A stretch of 64,000 nt of DNA from Anaeramoeba flamelloides (lineage: Eukaryota; Metamonada; Anaeramoebidae). The position numbers were made by a program, and so were the translations under genes. The notes beneath the pieces were generated by a model. That model had not been told where the DNA came from. It ran no database searches and worked only from the letters and a program-made list of their open reading frames with translations. Positions 34,160 through 44,136 of the stretch are shown here, piece after piece; within the stretch, counting starts at the first letter, position 1, and each line of letters begins with the position of its first letter. Where the stretch lies: assembly GCA_027625915.1 (NCBI GenBank), contig JANTQA010000076.1, forward strand, positions 2,232,001-2,296,000, read 5' to 3'.

Positions 34160-34851
34160 TTAATTGATTACTTTTGTTGTAAGTCCTTTGAAATTTTTGG
34201 TTGGTACATAAGTAACACGTGTATATAATCTTTCTTTGGCTTCTTCGTCTTCGTTGATTTGTCTTTCCAATCTAACTCTGATTCTGAATGGAACATTTTT
34301 AATACCTTTCGACCAGATAAACTATTAACAAAGATCATTAAAAAAAAAAAAAAAATTTAAGTAAGTGTTTATGAAAGGGTTTGTGATAAAAGGTTTTGTC
34401 ATAATTTTGAAACTTTAGAAAGAAAGGTCAAATGAAAAGAAAGAAAAGAAGAAGAAGAAAAAAAAAAAAAGCAATAAAAAAAAAAAAAAAGAAAAAGCAA
34501 AAAAAAAAAATCAAAGCCAAAATGTGAATGAAAAAAAAAAAGAAAATTTACTTTATTAACTTCTGGATCTACTCTAACATCTTTTGTTCCCATTTCTCTG
34601 TTTGTGAAGTGTTTAATGACTTTGATGGCTTTTGGTGCTCTTCGTTTATAAGAGCTACAATTTTTTTAAAAATAATAAAATGAAAAAGAAAAAGTTATGG
34701 GTTATTATTGCTGTTAGAAAAGGCAAATAAAAAAAAAAGTATTAGAGTATTACACATTATGCAATAATTTATGTAAGTGAATAGTATATTCTCTAGTAAC
34801 AATTTCAGCCTTTGGTTTTTTGTCTTTCCAATTTTTTGATTTTTGTGACAT
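34160..34851 (-). CDS. RPL31: 60S ribosomal protein eL31, three exons
   Basis: Exons on the minus strand: 34851-34754, 34654-34552 and 34321-34160, encoding 120 residues (family length about 120-125). Introns of 99 nt (donor GTAATA) and 230 nt (donor GTAAAT) end in TAG. The joints restore family sequence exactly: [12 protein letters not shown] spans the first and VNK|FIWSKG the second. Diagnostic segments are [15 protein letters not shown], the [14 protein letters not shown] block, [16 protein letters not shown] and [16 protein letters not shown]. The protein sits at the peptide exit tunnel of the large subunit. The N-terminus is shorter than in animals ([16 protein letters not shown]). The A-rich second intron produces a misleading open frame across exon 2. 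No promoter element could be identified. Confidence 0.95.
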
Positions 34852-34939
34852 TTGTATGTAAGATAGTTTTATAAATAATAAAAGAAAAAAATGATTTTGG
34901 AAAGAAGTGTTTAAGGGAATCGTAACTCTTATTTATTTT

Positions 34940-35600
34940 TAATACCATAGATAATAGAGTATTTGTTTTCACACCATGTGATTAAATTGGTCAAATAGAC
35001 TTATTTATCAACTTTAGAGAAATTAGTTATCATTTTTATAAAAGTTCATTTTTCCTATTGAATTTTAAAGTCAAAAGCTCGAGATCCTTTTTGGTTTGTA
35101 TTTTTGAATTCAAGAAATAGAAAAATTTTCCAAACATTTTTATAATGAATGAAATCTTAATTTTAGCAATTTCTGGGAGTTTTTATAAATAAATAATATT
35201 GCAAATTTAATCTAATTTTATTTTGACAATTCAAAAAAAATAAATCAAATCTTGAATTCTTGAATCTGAAAAAAAATATATCCTTTGATTTACTAACTAA
35301 TATTTATTAAATTTTTTGAGGTTTAAAAGATTAGGTAATATTCTTTTTCAAATATCAAGAGTATAAACAAGGAACTTTTTGGATTAAAATCAGTTATTTG
35401 ATAATATCTTTTTTTTTAGATTAGATTTATTAATTTGAATTGGTTTTATTTGTTTGAAAATCTTTAATAAAAAATTGAGAAATAATGGAAAGCAAAGTCT
35501 ATTGATTCAATTTATCTTTTGTTTATTACTAATCTTGTGGACAAATTGAGATTGGTTATTGAATTATTGATTAACAATAATCAAATTAAAAAGCATTTCG
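34940..35600 (-). repeat. Dispersed repeat family M, copy 3 (inverted)
   Basis: Reverse-complement similarity to 20440-21080, with AACTTTAGAGAAA near 35010-35030 and the GAGTATAAACAAGGAACTT block near 35355-35380. No coding region. The copy begins about 90 bp upstream of the eL31 start codon, so it may lie in or near its promoter. Confidence 0.6.
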
Positions 35601-35663
35601 TGTATTTTAAAAGTTAAATTTTATAAGATTTAATAAAGAATTTTGGGAGAATTTTTAAATATA

Positions 35664-35859
35664 CAGTCAGTTTCACTTTTAAGGCACAAACTTTCAACGA
35701 AATTTAAGGCACAAAAAAAATCTCAAATTAAGGCACAAAATTCAAATTCTTGTAAAAATAAATTGTAAAAAAAAATACCCAAATTTTGTGCATTAATTTG
35801 AGATTTTTTTGTGCCTTAAATTTCGTTGGAAGTTTGTGCCTTAAAAGTGAAACTGACGG
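35664..35859. mobile_element. MITE family J
   Basis: 196-bp palindromic element, ends CAGTCAGTTTCACTTTTAAG, left flank TA. The two halves are complementary for about 85 bp around an AT loop. One of six closely related copies within 2.6 kb. Confidence 0.85.
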
Positions 35860-35960
35860 TTAAAGTTTGAATTTTTTTATTTAAATTTTGGTTAAATTAA
35901 CAAAAAAGATAAAATTGATTTGGAATCTGAATATAATAAAACAATATTAATTTTCTTTTA

Positions 35961-36157
35961 CAGTCAGTTTCACTTTTAAGGCACAAACTTTCTACGAAAT
36001 TTAAGGCACAAAAAAATCTCAAATTAAAGCACATAATTTGGAATTTATTTTTTTACAATTTATTTTTACAAGAATTTGAATTTTGTGCCTTAATTTGAGA
36101 TTTTTTTTGTGCCTTAAATTTCGTTGAAAGTTTGTGCCTTAAAAGTGAAACTGACTG
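35961..36157. mobile_element. MITE family J
   Basis: 197 bp, TA on both sides (35959-35960 and 36158-36159), intact ends CAGTCAGTTTCAC...GTGAAACTGACTG. It sits about 100 bp after the preceding copy. Confidence 0.88.
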
Positions 36158-36506
36158 TAAATTTAATCTAATTATTGTATATTATTTCAAATTGAGTTTT
36201 ATTTTTTTACCAGGGTTGTTTAAAAAATTGTGTATTTTTCTTTTAAAGCACATTTTCACACTTCCTTAATAGAAAAGTTAATATATTTCTTTCTAATATT
36301 AATATAATATTTTTTTGAAATAATTTGAGCTATATTGGATTTTGAACTTTTTGTAAAGAAGAAAAATGGATTTAACCATTCAAAAAAATAATTCATTTCA
36401 TAAAATAAACTCTTTTTCAAACAAAAGGAAACACCTCTCAAATCAACTATACGATTGAATTTTGTTATTTATTAGAGAATTATAAATGATGTTTTCATTT
36501 TCAATA

Positions 36507-36703
36507 CAGCCAGTTTCACTTTTAAAACACAAACTTTCAACGAACTTTAAGGAACAAAAAAATCTCAAATTAAGGTACAAATTTTGGAATTTTTTTTTTT
36601 ACAATTTATTTTTACTAGAATTTAATCTTTGTGCTTTAATTTGAGATTTTTTTTGTGCCTAAAATTTCGTTGAAAGTTTGTGCTTTTAAAGTGAAACTGA
36701 CTG
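36507..36703. mobile_element. MITE family J
   Basis: 197 bp, TA-flanked, ends CAGCCAGTTTCAC...GTGAAACTGACTG, lightly diverged. Confidence 0.85.
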
Positions 36704-36963
36704 TATTCATTTTTTCATTTTTTGTTTTTTGGTTTTTTATTTATAGATATTGAATAGTTGGAAAATGAAAAAATAAGATGAGAAGAAACTAAACTATTTT
36801 TCAAAATTTTAGACACACCTCAGATTTTTCCACAACATATCAAAATCCATTTTTTTATAAATTTTCTACAATTTGGACTTTTGTTCAATTTTGTTTTCCA
36901 ATTTTAACTTGTGAAAAATTTTTAAAATATCATTTTTTTTCAATTTTTTTAATGGAAGAATTA

Positions 36964-37160
36964 CAGTCAGTTTCACTTTTAAGGCACAAACTTTCAACGA
37001 AATTTAAGGCACAATAAAAATCTCAAATTAAGGCACAAAATTCAAATTCTAGTAAAAATAAATTGTAAAAAAAAAATTTCCAAATTTTGTGCCTTAATTT
37101 GAGATTTTTTTGTGCCTTAAATTTCGTAGAAAGTTTGTGCCTTAAAAGTGAAACTGACTG
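36964..37160. mobile_element. MITE family J, inserted in the transposase start
   Basis: 197 bp, TA target duplication at 36962-36963 and 37161-37162, intact ends. Removal of the element plus one TA would join MEEL directly to EQIRFN, showing that it inserted into the fifth codon region of the host transposon. Confidence 0.9.
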
Positions 37161-37399
37161 TAGAACAAATCCGATTCAATATAATTACACTTCATAATGA
37201 CGGATTTTCACTCAGGGAAATTGCAAAAAGATTAGAAATTGGACTTTCAAAAGTTCGTAATTGTATAAAGATTTGGAAAGAAGAGCATCGAATTTCAAAA
37301 AAAAAGAGAGGTGTAAAAAAAAGAGAATTTGAAAATGACTTAAAAAATTTTGTACTGGAAGAAATTGTAGAAAATCGTACAATGAGTTGTCAGATTTTA

Positions 37400-37594
37400 C
37401 AGTAAGTTTCACTTTTAAGGCACAAACTTTCAACGGAATTTAAGGCACAAAAAAAATCTCAAATTAAGGTACAAAATTTGGAATTTTTTTTTTACAAATT
37501 ATTTTATTAGAATTTGAATTTTGTGCCTTAATTTGGGGTTTTTTTAAGCCTTAAATCTCGTTGAAATTTTGTGACTTAAAAGTGGAACTGGCTG
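37400..37594. mobile_element. MITE family J, inserted in the transposase
   Basis: 195 bp, TA on both sides (37398-37399 and 37595-37596). The right half is more diverged (GTGGAACTGGCTG). Confidence 0.88.
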
Positions 37595-38079
37595 TATCAA
37601 ATAAATATAAAACAAAATTTCCCAATTCGAAGTGTTCACCAACAACAATTTAGAGAATAAGAAAATCCTTAAATTTTGACTACAAGCCACCTCGAATCCG
37701 TCAAAGTTTAAACGAAATAAAGATTGCTAAACGATTACTTTTTGCGATAGACCACAAGTCAAATAAAACTGATTGGACCCGAGTACTTTTACCGATGAGT
37801 CCTAGTTCTATTTAAATTCAAAAACAAGAAAAATTTGGCGAAGGAGAAATGAACATGATGGTTTTTTTTTTTTTTTTTTCTTGTTTACTTAATTTTTTCT
37901 TTTTCTTTTTCTTATTTTTTTTGTAAAAAGATTCTGTATTTCAAGAACGTGAGAAATTCGGGAAAAAATTTTTAATTTGGGGAGGTATCAGTTATTATCT
38001 TCAAACAGAACTAATTGTCTTCGAAAAATCAGTAAATTCAGAAACGTATATTACAGACATTATTAAAAATTCAAGGGTA

Positions 38080-38276
38080 CACTCAGTTTCACTTTTAAGA
38101 CACAAACTTTCAACGAAATTTAAGGCACAAAAAAATCTCAAATTAAGGCATAAAATTTGGAATTTTTTTTTTTACAATTTATTTTTACTAGAATTTGAAT
38201 TTTGTGCTTTAATTTGAGATATTTATTGTGCCTTAAATTTCGTTGAAAGTTTGTGCCTTAAAAGTGAAACTGACTG
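38080..38276. mobile_element. MITE family J, inserted in the transposase
   Basis: 197 bp, TA on both sides (38078-38079 and 38277-38278). It separates the WGGIS block from the second catalytic block. Confidence 0.88.
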
Positions 38277-38867
38277 TAATCAAAAAAGCAAACAGGGAGT
38301 ATGACTGTTTAAAGGATTTTTCAACAGGGCGGTGTAAGACCCCATAGATCAAGAAAAACAATGGATTTTCTCAATCGGGGGTGTCAAGTTATGAATCCCT
38401 GCCCCCAAATGGCCCATACCTCAATCCCATTGAGAATCTTTGGAGTATAATGGACCGTCGATTAAAACACGTAAATCCTAAAAATAAAGAAAAATTTATT
38501 GAAGAATTAATAAATGTCTGGGAGAGTATAAAATGGGAAACTTTAGAAAATCTGACACTTTCAATGGATAATAGAACCAATTTAGTGATTGAAAGAGATG
38601 ACCAATCTATAAATGGGTTTTTTTAAAAGAAAAATAAAAATACTATATTTTCTTTGTGGTCATTTCACAATTTTGGACACACCCATTTTTTTTTTATTAT
38701 TATTTTATTTTTTTTTATTTTGTTTCAATTTAGAACTTTATCCTTAAAAACATTACTAGTCAGTATCTGAAAAGTGATTTACAAATTAGATTCCAATGAT
38801 CGAAAAAATAGAGAATTTTTTTGTACAATTTTGATTTTGGGTGTGTCCAAAATTGTGAAAAGGGGTT

Positions 38868-39668
38868 TATTTTGGCAATAATATACCGGTATAAAAATGG
38901 AAACAGTTTAAGTTTGATTTCGAATAAACTAGATATAGCAAGTAAGAAAGGCCATTAGTGTATTGATGTCTGGAACAAAGATAATATATTGAAAAAAAAA
39001 AAAAAGAAAAAAAAAAACAATCTCAACAAAATATCCATGTTACTTTGGCTTTATTTTGAAAATAAGACTTTTAAATAGAAAAGTTTGACCTGTAAAGAAC
39101 TTATCAATAAAAAGTAAAGAAATTTCCCAATTTAACGTGTTCTAAGATTTTTATTGATTTAATATATATTTTTTCCCCATACAATTTACAAAATAAGATT
39201 TCTCATTTCAAATAAAAGGGAACATCAATTTTTAAAATATTAAATTTTAATTTTTATTATTTTGTTTTAATGATTTTTCAAAATCCAGTTTAGTTTTTTT
39301 TTTATGTTTTAAAGAGATTCTTAGATTTTAGAATAATACTAGATTTAATTTGATTTAATTATAAATAATTCTTGAAAAATTTTGTGCTCTTTTATTTAAA
39401 AAAGAGTGTAGTATGAAAAGTGAGTATGGAATCATAGTAATCAATTTTCAATTTTTTTACAATTTTAAGATGAGTTAAATTTTTTGAATTTTATTATTAA
39501 ATTTGCAATAAGATTTTTTTTAGTTTACTAGTAACTTCTATTGAATTGGTTTCAATAAGTATAAAATAATTTGCACATCGGTAGTTTCTTAAACAATAAA
39601 TACTGATTGTTTAGAATAAATGTGATAAAATTATTACTTCATTTTTCTTTTTATAAATTGAATTTTTG
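38868..39668. other. Intergenic, nothing recognised
   Basis: A/T-rich sequence between the Tc1 nest and element L; an A-rich run at 38991-39018. No ORF. Confidence 0.4.
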
Positions 39669-40244
39669 AAAAGAAATAGGTTGAAATGTTTGGTCTTATT
39701 TTTGAATTATGAAACGAAATTTCGTGGAGTTTTTGGGAAAAAAAGTTCACCATGATTTTTAATTGAATATATTAAAAGAACCTGAAAATTCAGAAGTCAC
39801 AGAAATTACAAAAGCCTGAAAACGAATAATATAATTAATTAAAGGAAGATATAATAAAATCAAAGAAGAATCCTTTATATTATTAACAAGATAATAATCA
39901 AAAACAGTTTAATTCTCCTTGATAATATCCAAATCAGATTGAGTTATTACTGTAGATTTCAAAAATTGTCAATTGTTTCAATAAATTTTTAAAAACTCAC
40001 CAATCATAGAAAAAATTACAGACCAAAAGATAGTATTCAAAAAACTGTTATTGTGTCGTATTGGGGGCTTCAATTTTATCTTTAGTCCTTTATTTTTTCT
40101 TGAATTAATTGATCTAACTTTTTATTGAAAGTATCTATTAAGGTTGCCAATTAACAATCAGGATGAACTTTTTTTTACCTAACACTCACGAAATTTCGTT
40201 TCATAATTCAAAAATAAGACCAAACATTTCAACCTATTTCTTTT
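39669..40244. mobile_element. Non-autonomous element family L with ~57-bp inverted ends
   Basis: The left end AAAAGAAATAGGTTGAAATG continues through TTTGGTCTTATTTTTG to CGAAATTTCGT; the right end is its exact complement. The interior (about 460 bp) is non-coding. No TA flank is evident, so it is probably a different superfamily from the TA-flanked families. Single copy here. Confidence 0.75.
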
Positions 40245-40722
40245 GAGAATCATGTATTAAAAAGGAAAATAATGGAAAATGAAGTGAACTGTTTTCTCTT
40301 TTAGTATCAAAAAACTAGTATTAGTTTTTCTAGAAATATATTATTTTGGTTGTTAGTCTCTTTACCAAAATGTTCAAATTTAATTTGTTACCGTTTCCCA
40401 AAAATTGTTTCAAATGAAACCTTCTAAAAAAAAAACTTAAAGTACCCTGTTTTGAAAGCAGAGCTATAAAAATTTCTAAAATGGAAATCCAAATGTAGAA
40501 TCTTTTTTTTTCCTTTTTTTGAATTAAAAGGAATATTGATCTTCTATTTTGTGTTTTACTCTGAAAGCTGATTAAAATCTCAAACTATGATATTTAAATT
40601 TTTGTACTAAATAAATTTACCACCAAAATGAGATATTTTTAAAATCATTTTTTCACTTTCCTGTTTTGTCAAATTTTCTCTTATATTTTTAGATTACAAA
40701 ACCAAACTTTTGTGTTCTTGAA
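40245..40722. other. 5' flank of the type II membrane protein gene
   Basis: A short H-like fragment near 40260-40330 (GGAAAATGAAGTGAA...). A TTTTTAG just before the ATG could be an acceptor of a 5' UTR intron. Otherwise nothing. Confidence 0.35.
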
Positions 40723-41316
40723 ATGGATCAAACAAACGAAGAAAAGTCATTAATCTATAACCAACCACTCCCACCACATCCTAACAATAATTTTTCTCCA
40801 CAGCTAAACCAGTTTCTTCCTCAAAACAACACTGGTTATTCTGACGAAGATAGCAACGCTTTAGATTTCAATCATGAAGAAAAGAAAAAGAAAAAAAAAA
40901 TTAAATTAAATAACAAGAATCTCATTTACTTCTCAATTGGGGTGGTACTTTTAATAATTGTCATTGTCGTAATTTGCGTTTTTCTTCACTACCGAGGAAA
41001 TGATTATTGCTATGGTAACGATTATAAAGGGAAAAACAATCCCTCTTTTTTGACTGGATACAAATTTAAAAAGAACAAATGGGTCTATGCTGACCAGTCC
41101 ACAGGCGACCATCCAAATTGTAAAAGCAAAATATTTTATAATGGCACTTGGCCAATAAAAGCCACCTATGGCGACACATCTCTTGACATTCGTTCCTTGA
41201 GCATTGAAGAGTACAAATGTGGAATTATTTATAGAAACATTTTGTATACAGAATGGATCTGTAGGCTAAAACCTTGGTCAGACAAGGGCTGTGTTTATTG
41301 CGATTGTGCACATTAA
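40723..41316 (+). CDS. Type II single-pass membrane protein with Cys-rich ectodomain
   Basis: 197 residues, single exon. Residues 1-52 are polar with Pro/Asn-rich stretches (QPLPPHPNNN), then a basic cluster KKKKKKIK (54-61). One strong membrane helix follows at 67-89 (IYFSIGVVLLIIVIVVICVF), and then an ectodomain of about 107 residues. By the positive-inside rule the N-terminus is cytosolic. The ectodomain has seven cysteines (96, 133, 166, 180, 190, 193, 195), ending in the compact CVYCDC, so disulphides are likely. It has aromatic residues spaced as in small beta domains and one N-glycosylation sequon (NGT at 140-142). No cleavable signal peptide. It may be a surface or endomembrane protein; no family recognised. 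Codon use is clearly coding-like against the flanks. Confidence 0.8.
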   Translation: MDQTNEEKSLIYNQPLPPHPNNNFSPQLNQFLPQNNTGYSDEDSNALDFNHEEKKKKKKIKLNNKNLIYFSIGVVLLIIVIVVICVFLHYRGNDYCYGNDYKGKNNPSFLTGYKFKKNKWVYADQSTGDHPNCKSKIFYNGTWPIKATYGDTSLDIRSLSIEEYKCGIIYRNILYTEWICRLKPWSDKGCVYCDCAH

Positions 41317-41912
41317 ATGGAAAAATATTTTGTTGTCTTTTTTGGGCAATTAGCCAGGAATTACCAATTTTTATTTTAATTTTTAGTTTTTTATTCAGAG
41401 TCAGCAATTTTGGTTCTGAATTTTCTCTTTGTTAAATTTATCTTTTTTGAAGAAGAAATATATTTTCTTCGTTGAGATCAAGGTTTTTTTTTTTTTTTTT
41501 TTTTTTTCATTTATTTTCTATTTCTTTTTACACATTTTATAACATGCTAATTGAGTTATGAAAGAAAATTCTTTTTTTTGAAATTGTATTTCCCAAAATT
41601 TGGGTCTAAAATCATGAAAACATATTGGTTTCTTTTTTGATACGTGATTATGAAAAAGTTTCTTTTTCTTTGGAATTTGATTTTAAGGATTATGGTACTT
41701 GAAATGGGAAAAAAAAGATTATTTTCTGTTGTAAAGCCTTGTGATTTTGGTTCATAGGTGCTTGATCTACAACAAAGCAATAATTTTATCGGATGTTTAA
41801 AACAGCATTTTTGGGAAAATCCGTTTCCAAAACCCGAATTTGGGAATGAAAATAATCATAAATCGAGAGAGATTTCATAATAAAGAAGGTTCTCATTTTT
41901 AATTTTGGTTTA
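41317..41912. other. Intergenic, 3' of the membrane protein gene
   Basis: Contains a T run of about 22 (41486-41507). The frame at 41556-41780 (-) lacks support. Confidence 0.4.
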
Positions 41913-42075
41913 CTGGTATTTGAATAATAAATGGGATTTTTTTTCACTTCATTTTTAATTTCTCTTTTTTAAGAGAACATAGATCAAGAACCTCTTTCTT
42001 TAAGAACTATATTTATAAAAAAAAAATATGGAATTGGAAGTGAAAATTCTTTCTCATTTAGAATTCAAATACCAG
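41913..42075. mobile_element. Family H palindromic MITE
   Basis: 163 bp, TA on both sides (41911-41912 and 42076-42077). Ends are CTGGTATTTGAAT and its complement; inner blocks TCACTTC/GAAGTGA pair. It is nearly the reverse complement of 46793-46954. Confidence 0.85.
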
Positions 42076-42077
42076 TA

Positions 42078-43305
42078 TTTCATTTTTTTAACAATTGTAA
42101 AAAAGTCGGTTTCTAATAGCATCTAACTGAGAAAAAAATGATCTGAACCTTCTTATTTTAATTGAAAATAGGTTGGAACAATATGTCTTTTACTTATATT
42201 GTTGAATTTTTATTCTTTCTAATTTTTATCTTGAAAATATTAAAAAATAATAACAACTCCTTTGAGTTATAAATAATTGAGTGAGGAACTGTTGATCAAT
42301 AAGCTATAAAGAAAAAAAAATCAAAGATAAGAAACTTAAACATTTTTTGCTGATTGTGGATCATATTTAAAAATCTGATTAATTTGGAATTAAATGAAAA
42401 GTTGTTGGTTGAATTTTGAATTTAACAAGGTTAAAAAAGTTTAGTTAATCTGTTTTTTGGTAATAAGAGATTTATCTAAAATAGAAATTTAGATCAGAAA
42501 ACAAAATGCCTTGAAAAACAACACCTTTTCGAAAGGTAAGAGGGTATCTCTTATTTTTTGGGGATAATTTTTTTGAGAACTACTCCTTTTAATTTCAAAT
42601 TCTAAAAGGATTAAAAGGATATTTATTTTGGAGCGGGGTTGGAAAATATGATTCAATTGTGTTTTATATCAGAAATTACTGTAAAAAAAAATACAATTCT
42701 TTAATTGAAATATGAGGATATGTTACTTATTTTTATTAATTAGATTTACTTTTATGATTATTAAAACCTAATTGATTTTGAAAAATAACAAATATAACCC
42801 AAAAGAAAATCATTTTTAACGTGAATGATTGATAGAAGTTGGATTTAATCATTTTTTTTTTTTTTTTGGTTGAAAAAAATAAAAAAAGATAATTTTATTT
42901 TAATCAACTCATAGAAAGAATAGTTTAATTTCTATTTTGGTTTTAAAATAATTTTATATTGAAGATTTGTGTTTCACATAGTAAAGGAAAAAATATTTAT
43001 ATTTTTTTTTAGAAAATAAATCTAGTAAATATGTCTTTTTACAAAAAACAAATTTATTTTCTTCATTTATTCTAATTCCGTAGAAAAAAGCAAGATTAAT
43101 GACTCTTTGGCTGAGGATTTAAATTATTATGATTTAGTTAAAGAAAAAAGTAAAAAAGTTTAAAAGATTATTTTTTATCCAAGATTCATCAAAATATTTG
43201 TGGAATTGGTTGGACCCAAATAGTAAATTAAGAGTTGGGTTTTAGCAACCTTCAAATTATATTTAGATATTTATATCATTAAAATATAATATTCTAAAAG
43301 CCAAG
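42078..43305. other. Intergenic, nothing recognised
   Basis: A/T-rich; a T run at 42851-42868. No ORF, repeat or RNA that I can support. Confidence 0.4.
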
Positions 43306-43500
43306 ATGTCCAGTTTCCCTTTATAAACACAAACTTTCTACAAAATATAAGGTTCAAAAAACTTCCCAAATTAAGGCAGAATTTTGGATTCTGGGATAAG
43401 TATTTGTGTCTAAAAATTTCAAAAAAATCTTAATTAATTTGAGGGTTTTTTATCTATTGTATTTAGTTGGGATTTTATTTATTAAAAGTAGTACTGAATG
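43306..43500. mobile_element. MITE family J, heavily decayed copy
   Basis: Only the order of blocks is recognisable: CCAGTTTCCCTTTATAA, ACAAACTTTCTACAAAAT, AAATTAAGGCAGA, AATTTGAGGGTTTTTT, AGTAGTACTGAATG, then TA. The oldest J copy in the window. Confidence 0.5.
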
Positions 43501-43936
43501 TAAAAAAATTTTCTACATATTAAGAATTATAGAATTTCGAAAATCGGTTATTCCATTTTTTATACCTTCCTATTTGCTTATATATTGACAAAAATCTTGA
43601 AGAAATTTAAGATGGTGGGCGAAGACAGCATAAAATATTCCCAATTTTATGAAAACTTAGTTATGAATTGAAAAAAAAAAAAAAAGAATTTGAGAAAAAT
43701 AAAAATAATCCATTTAAAATTAATTATCTTATCTTTATTTTTGTTTATTCTTTATCTGATCAAATTAGAAATTGACTTTTTTTATTTATATTTTTTTATA
43801 ATTTTGATAATCAAAACCAACTTCGAATTCTGAAATCGAATAAATCAGAATTTTAAAATCAATTTTTTTTTTATGATTTATTCAATTTTGATTGTGATTC
43901 AATGATAGAACATAGAAATTGACCAAAATTTAATTA
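43501..43936. other. Intergenic between two J copies
   Basis: A/T-rich; an A run at 43672-43685; no ORF with support. Confidence 0.35.
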
Positions 43937-44134
43937 CAGTCAGTTCCGCTTTTAAGGCACAGACTTTCAATGAAATTTAAGGCATAGTATAAAAACCTCA
44001 AATTAAAGCACAAAATTTGGAATTTTTTTTTTACAATTTATTTTACTAAATTCTAAATTTTGTGCCTTAATTTGAGATTTTTATTGTACCTTAAATTTTG
44101 TTGAAAATTTGGGCCAAAAAAGTGGAACTTATTG
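43937..44134. mobile_element. MITE family J
   Basis: 198 bp, TA-flanked (43935-43936, 44135-44136). Ends CAGTCAGTTCCGCTTTTAAG and AGTGGAACTTATTG, moderately diverged. Confidence 0.8.
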
Positions 44135-44136
44135 TA

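Larger units (their letters stand above)
36952..38626 (+). pseudogene. Tc1-family transposase pseudogene
   Basis: Starts ATGGAAGAATTA at 36952, is cut by a J element at once, and resumes as EQIRFNIITLHNDGFSLREI, a Tc3/Tc1-type helix-turn-helix (37163-37260). A second J element splits the linker. The region 37760-37860 holds the first catalytic block (WTRVL...DES, frame-shifted and with stops), then a T-rich insertion of about 60 bp at 37861-37925. The block FLIWGGISYY follows at about 37962-37991. A third J element is next, then the second catalytic block, where the usual QQDGA reads QQGGV (the catalytic Asp is lost). The third block is intact: PNGPYLNPIENLW, with the catalytic Glu, at about 38402-38440. 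The C-terminal frame closes at 38626. Several in-frame stops and frame changes make it inactive. The family is Tc1/mariner, DD34E-like. Confidence 0.85.
36792..38867 (+). mobile_element. Tc1-like DNA transposon, decayed and invaded by three J MITEs
   Basis: Outer ends are related inverted repeats: AACTATTTTTCAAAATTTTA at the left and, on the other strand, AACCCCTTTTCACAATTTTG at the right, both continuing into GGACACACC-like sequence. TA flanks both (36790-36791, 38868-38869). Subtracting three J insertions leaves about 1.5 kb, normal for a Tc1 element. A further inverted copy of the end motif at about 38664-38686 suggests a small related MITE or internal repeat at the 3' end. The transposase is a pseudogene. 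Confidence 0.8.

Noticed and set aside
37861-37930. T-rich insertion inside the Tc1 transposase considered as an intron
   Set aside because: It lacks a proper GT donor at its left edge and the surrounding frame is already broken; more likely a homopolymer expansion or a small inserted sequence.
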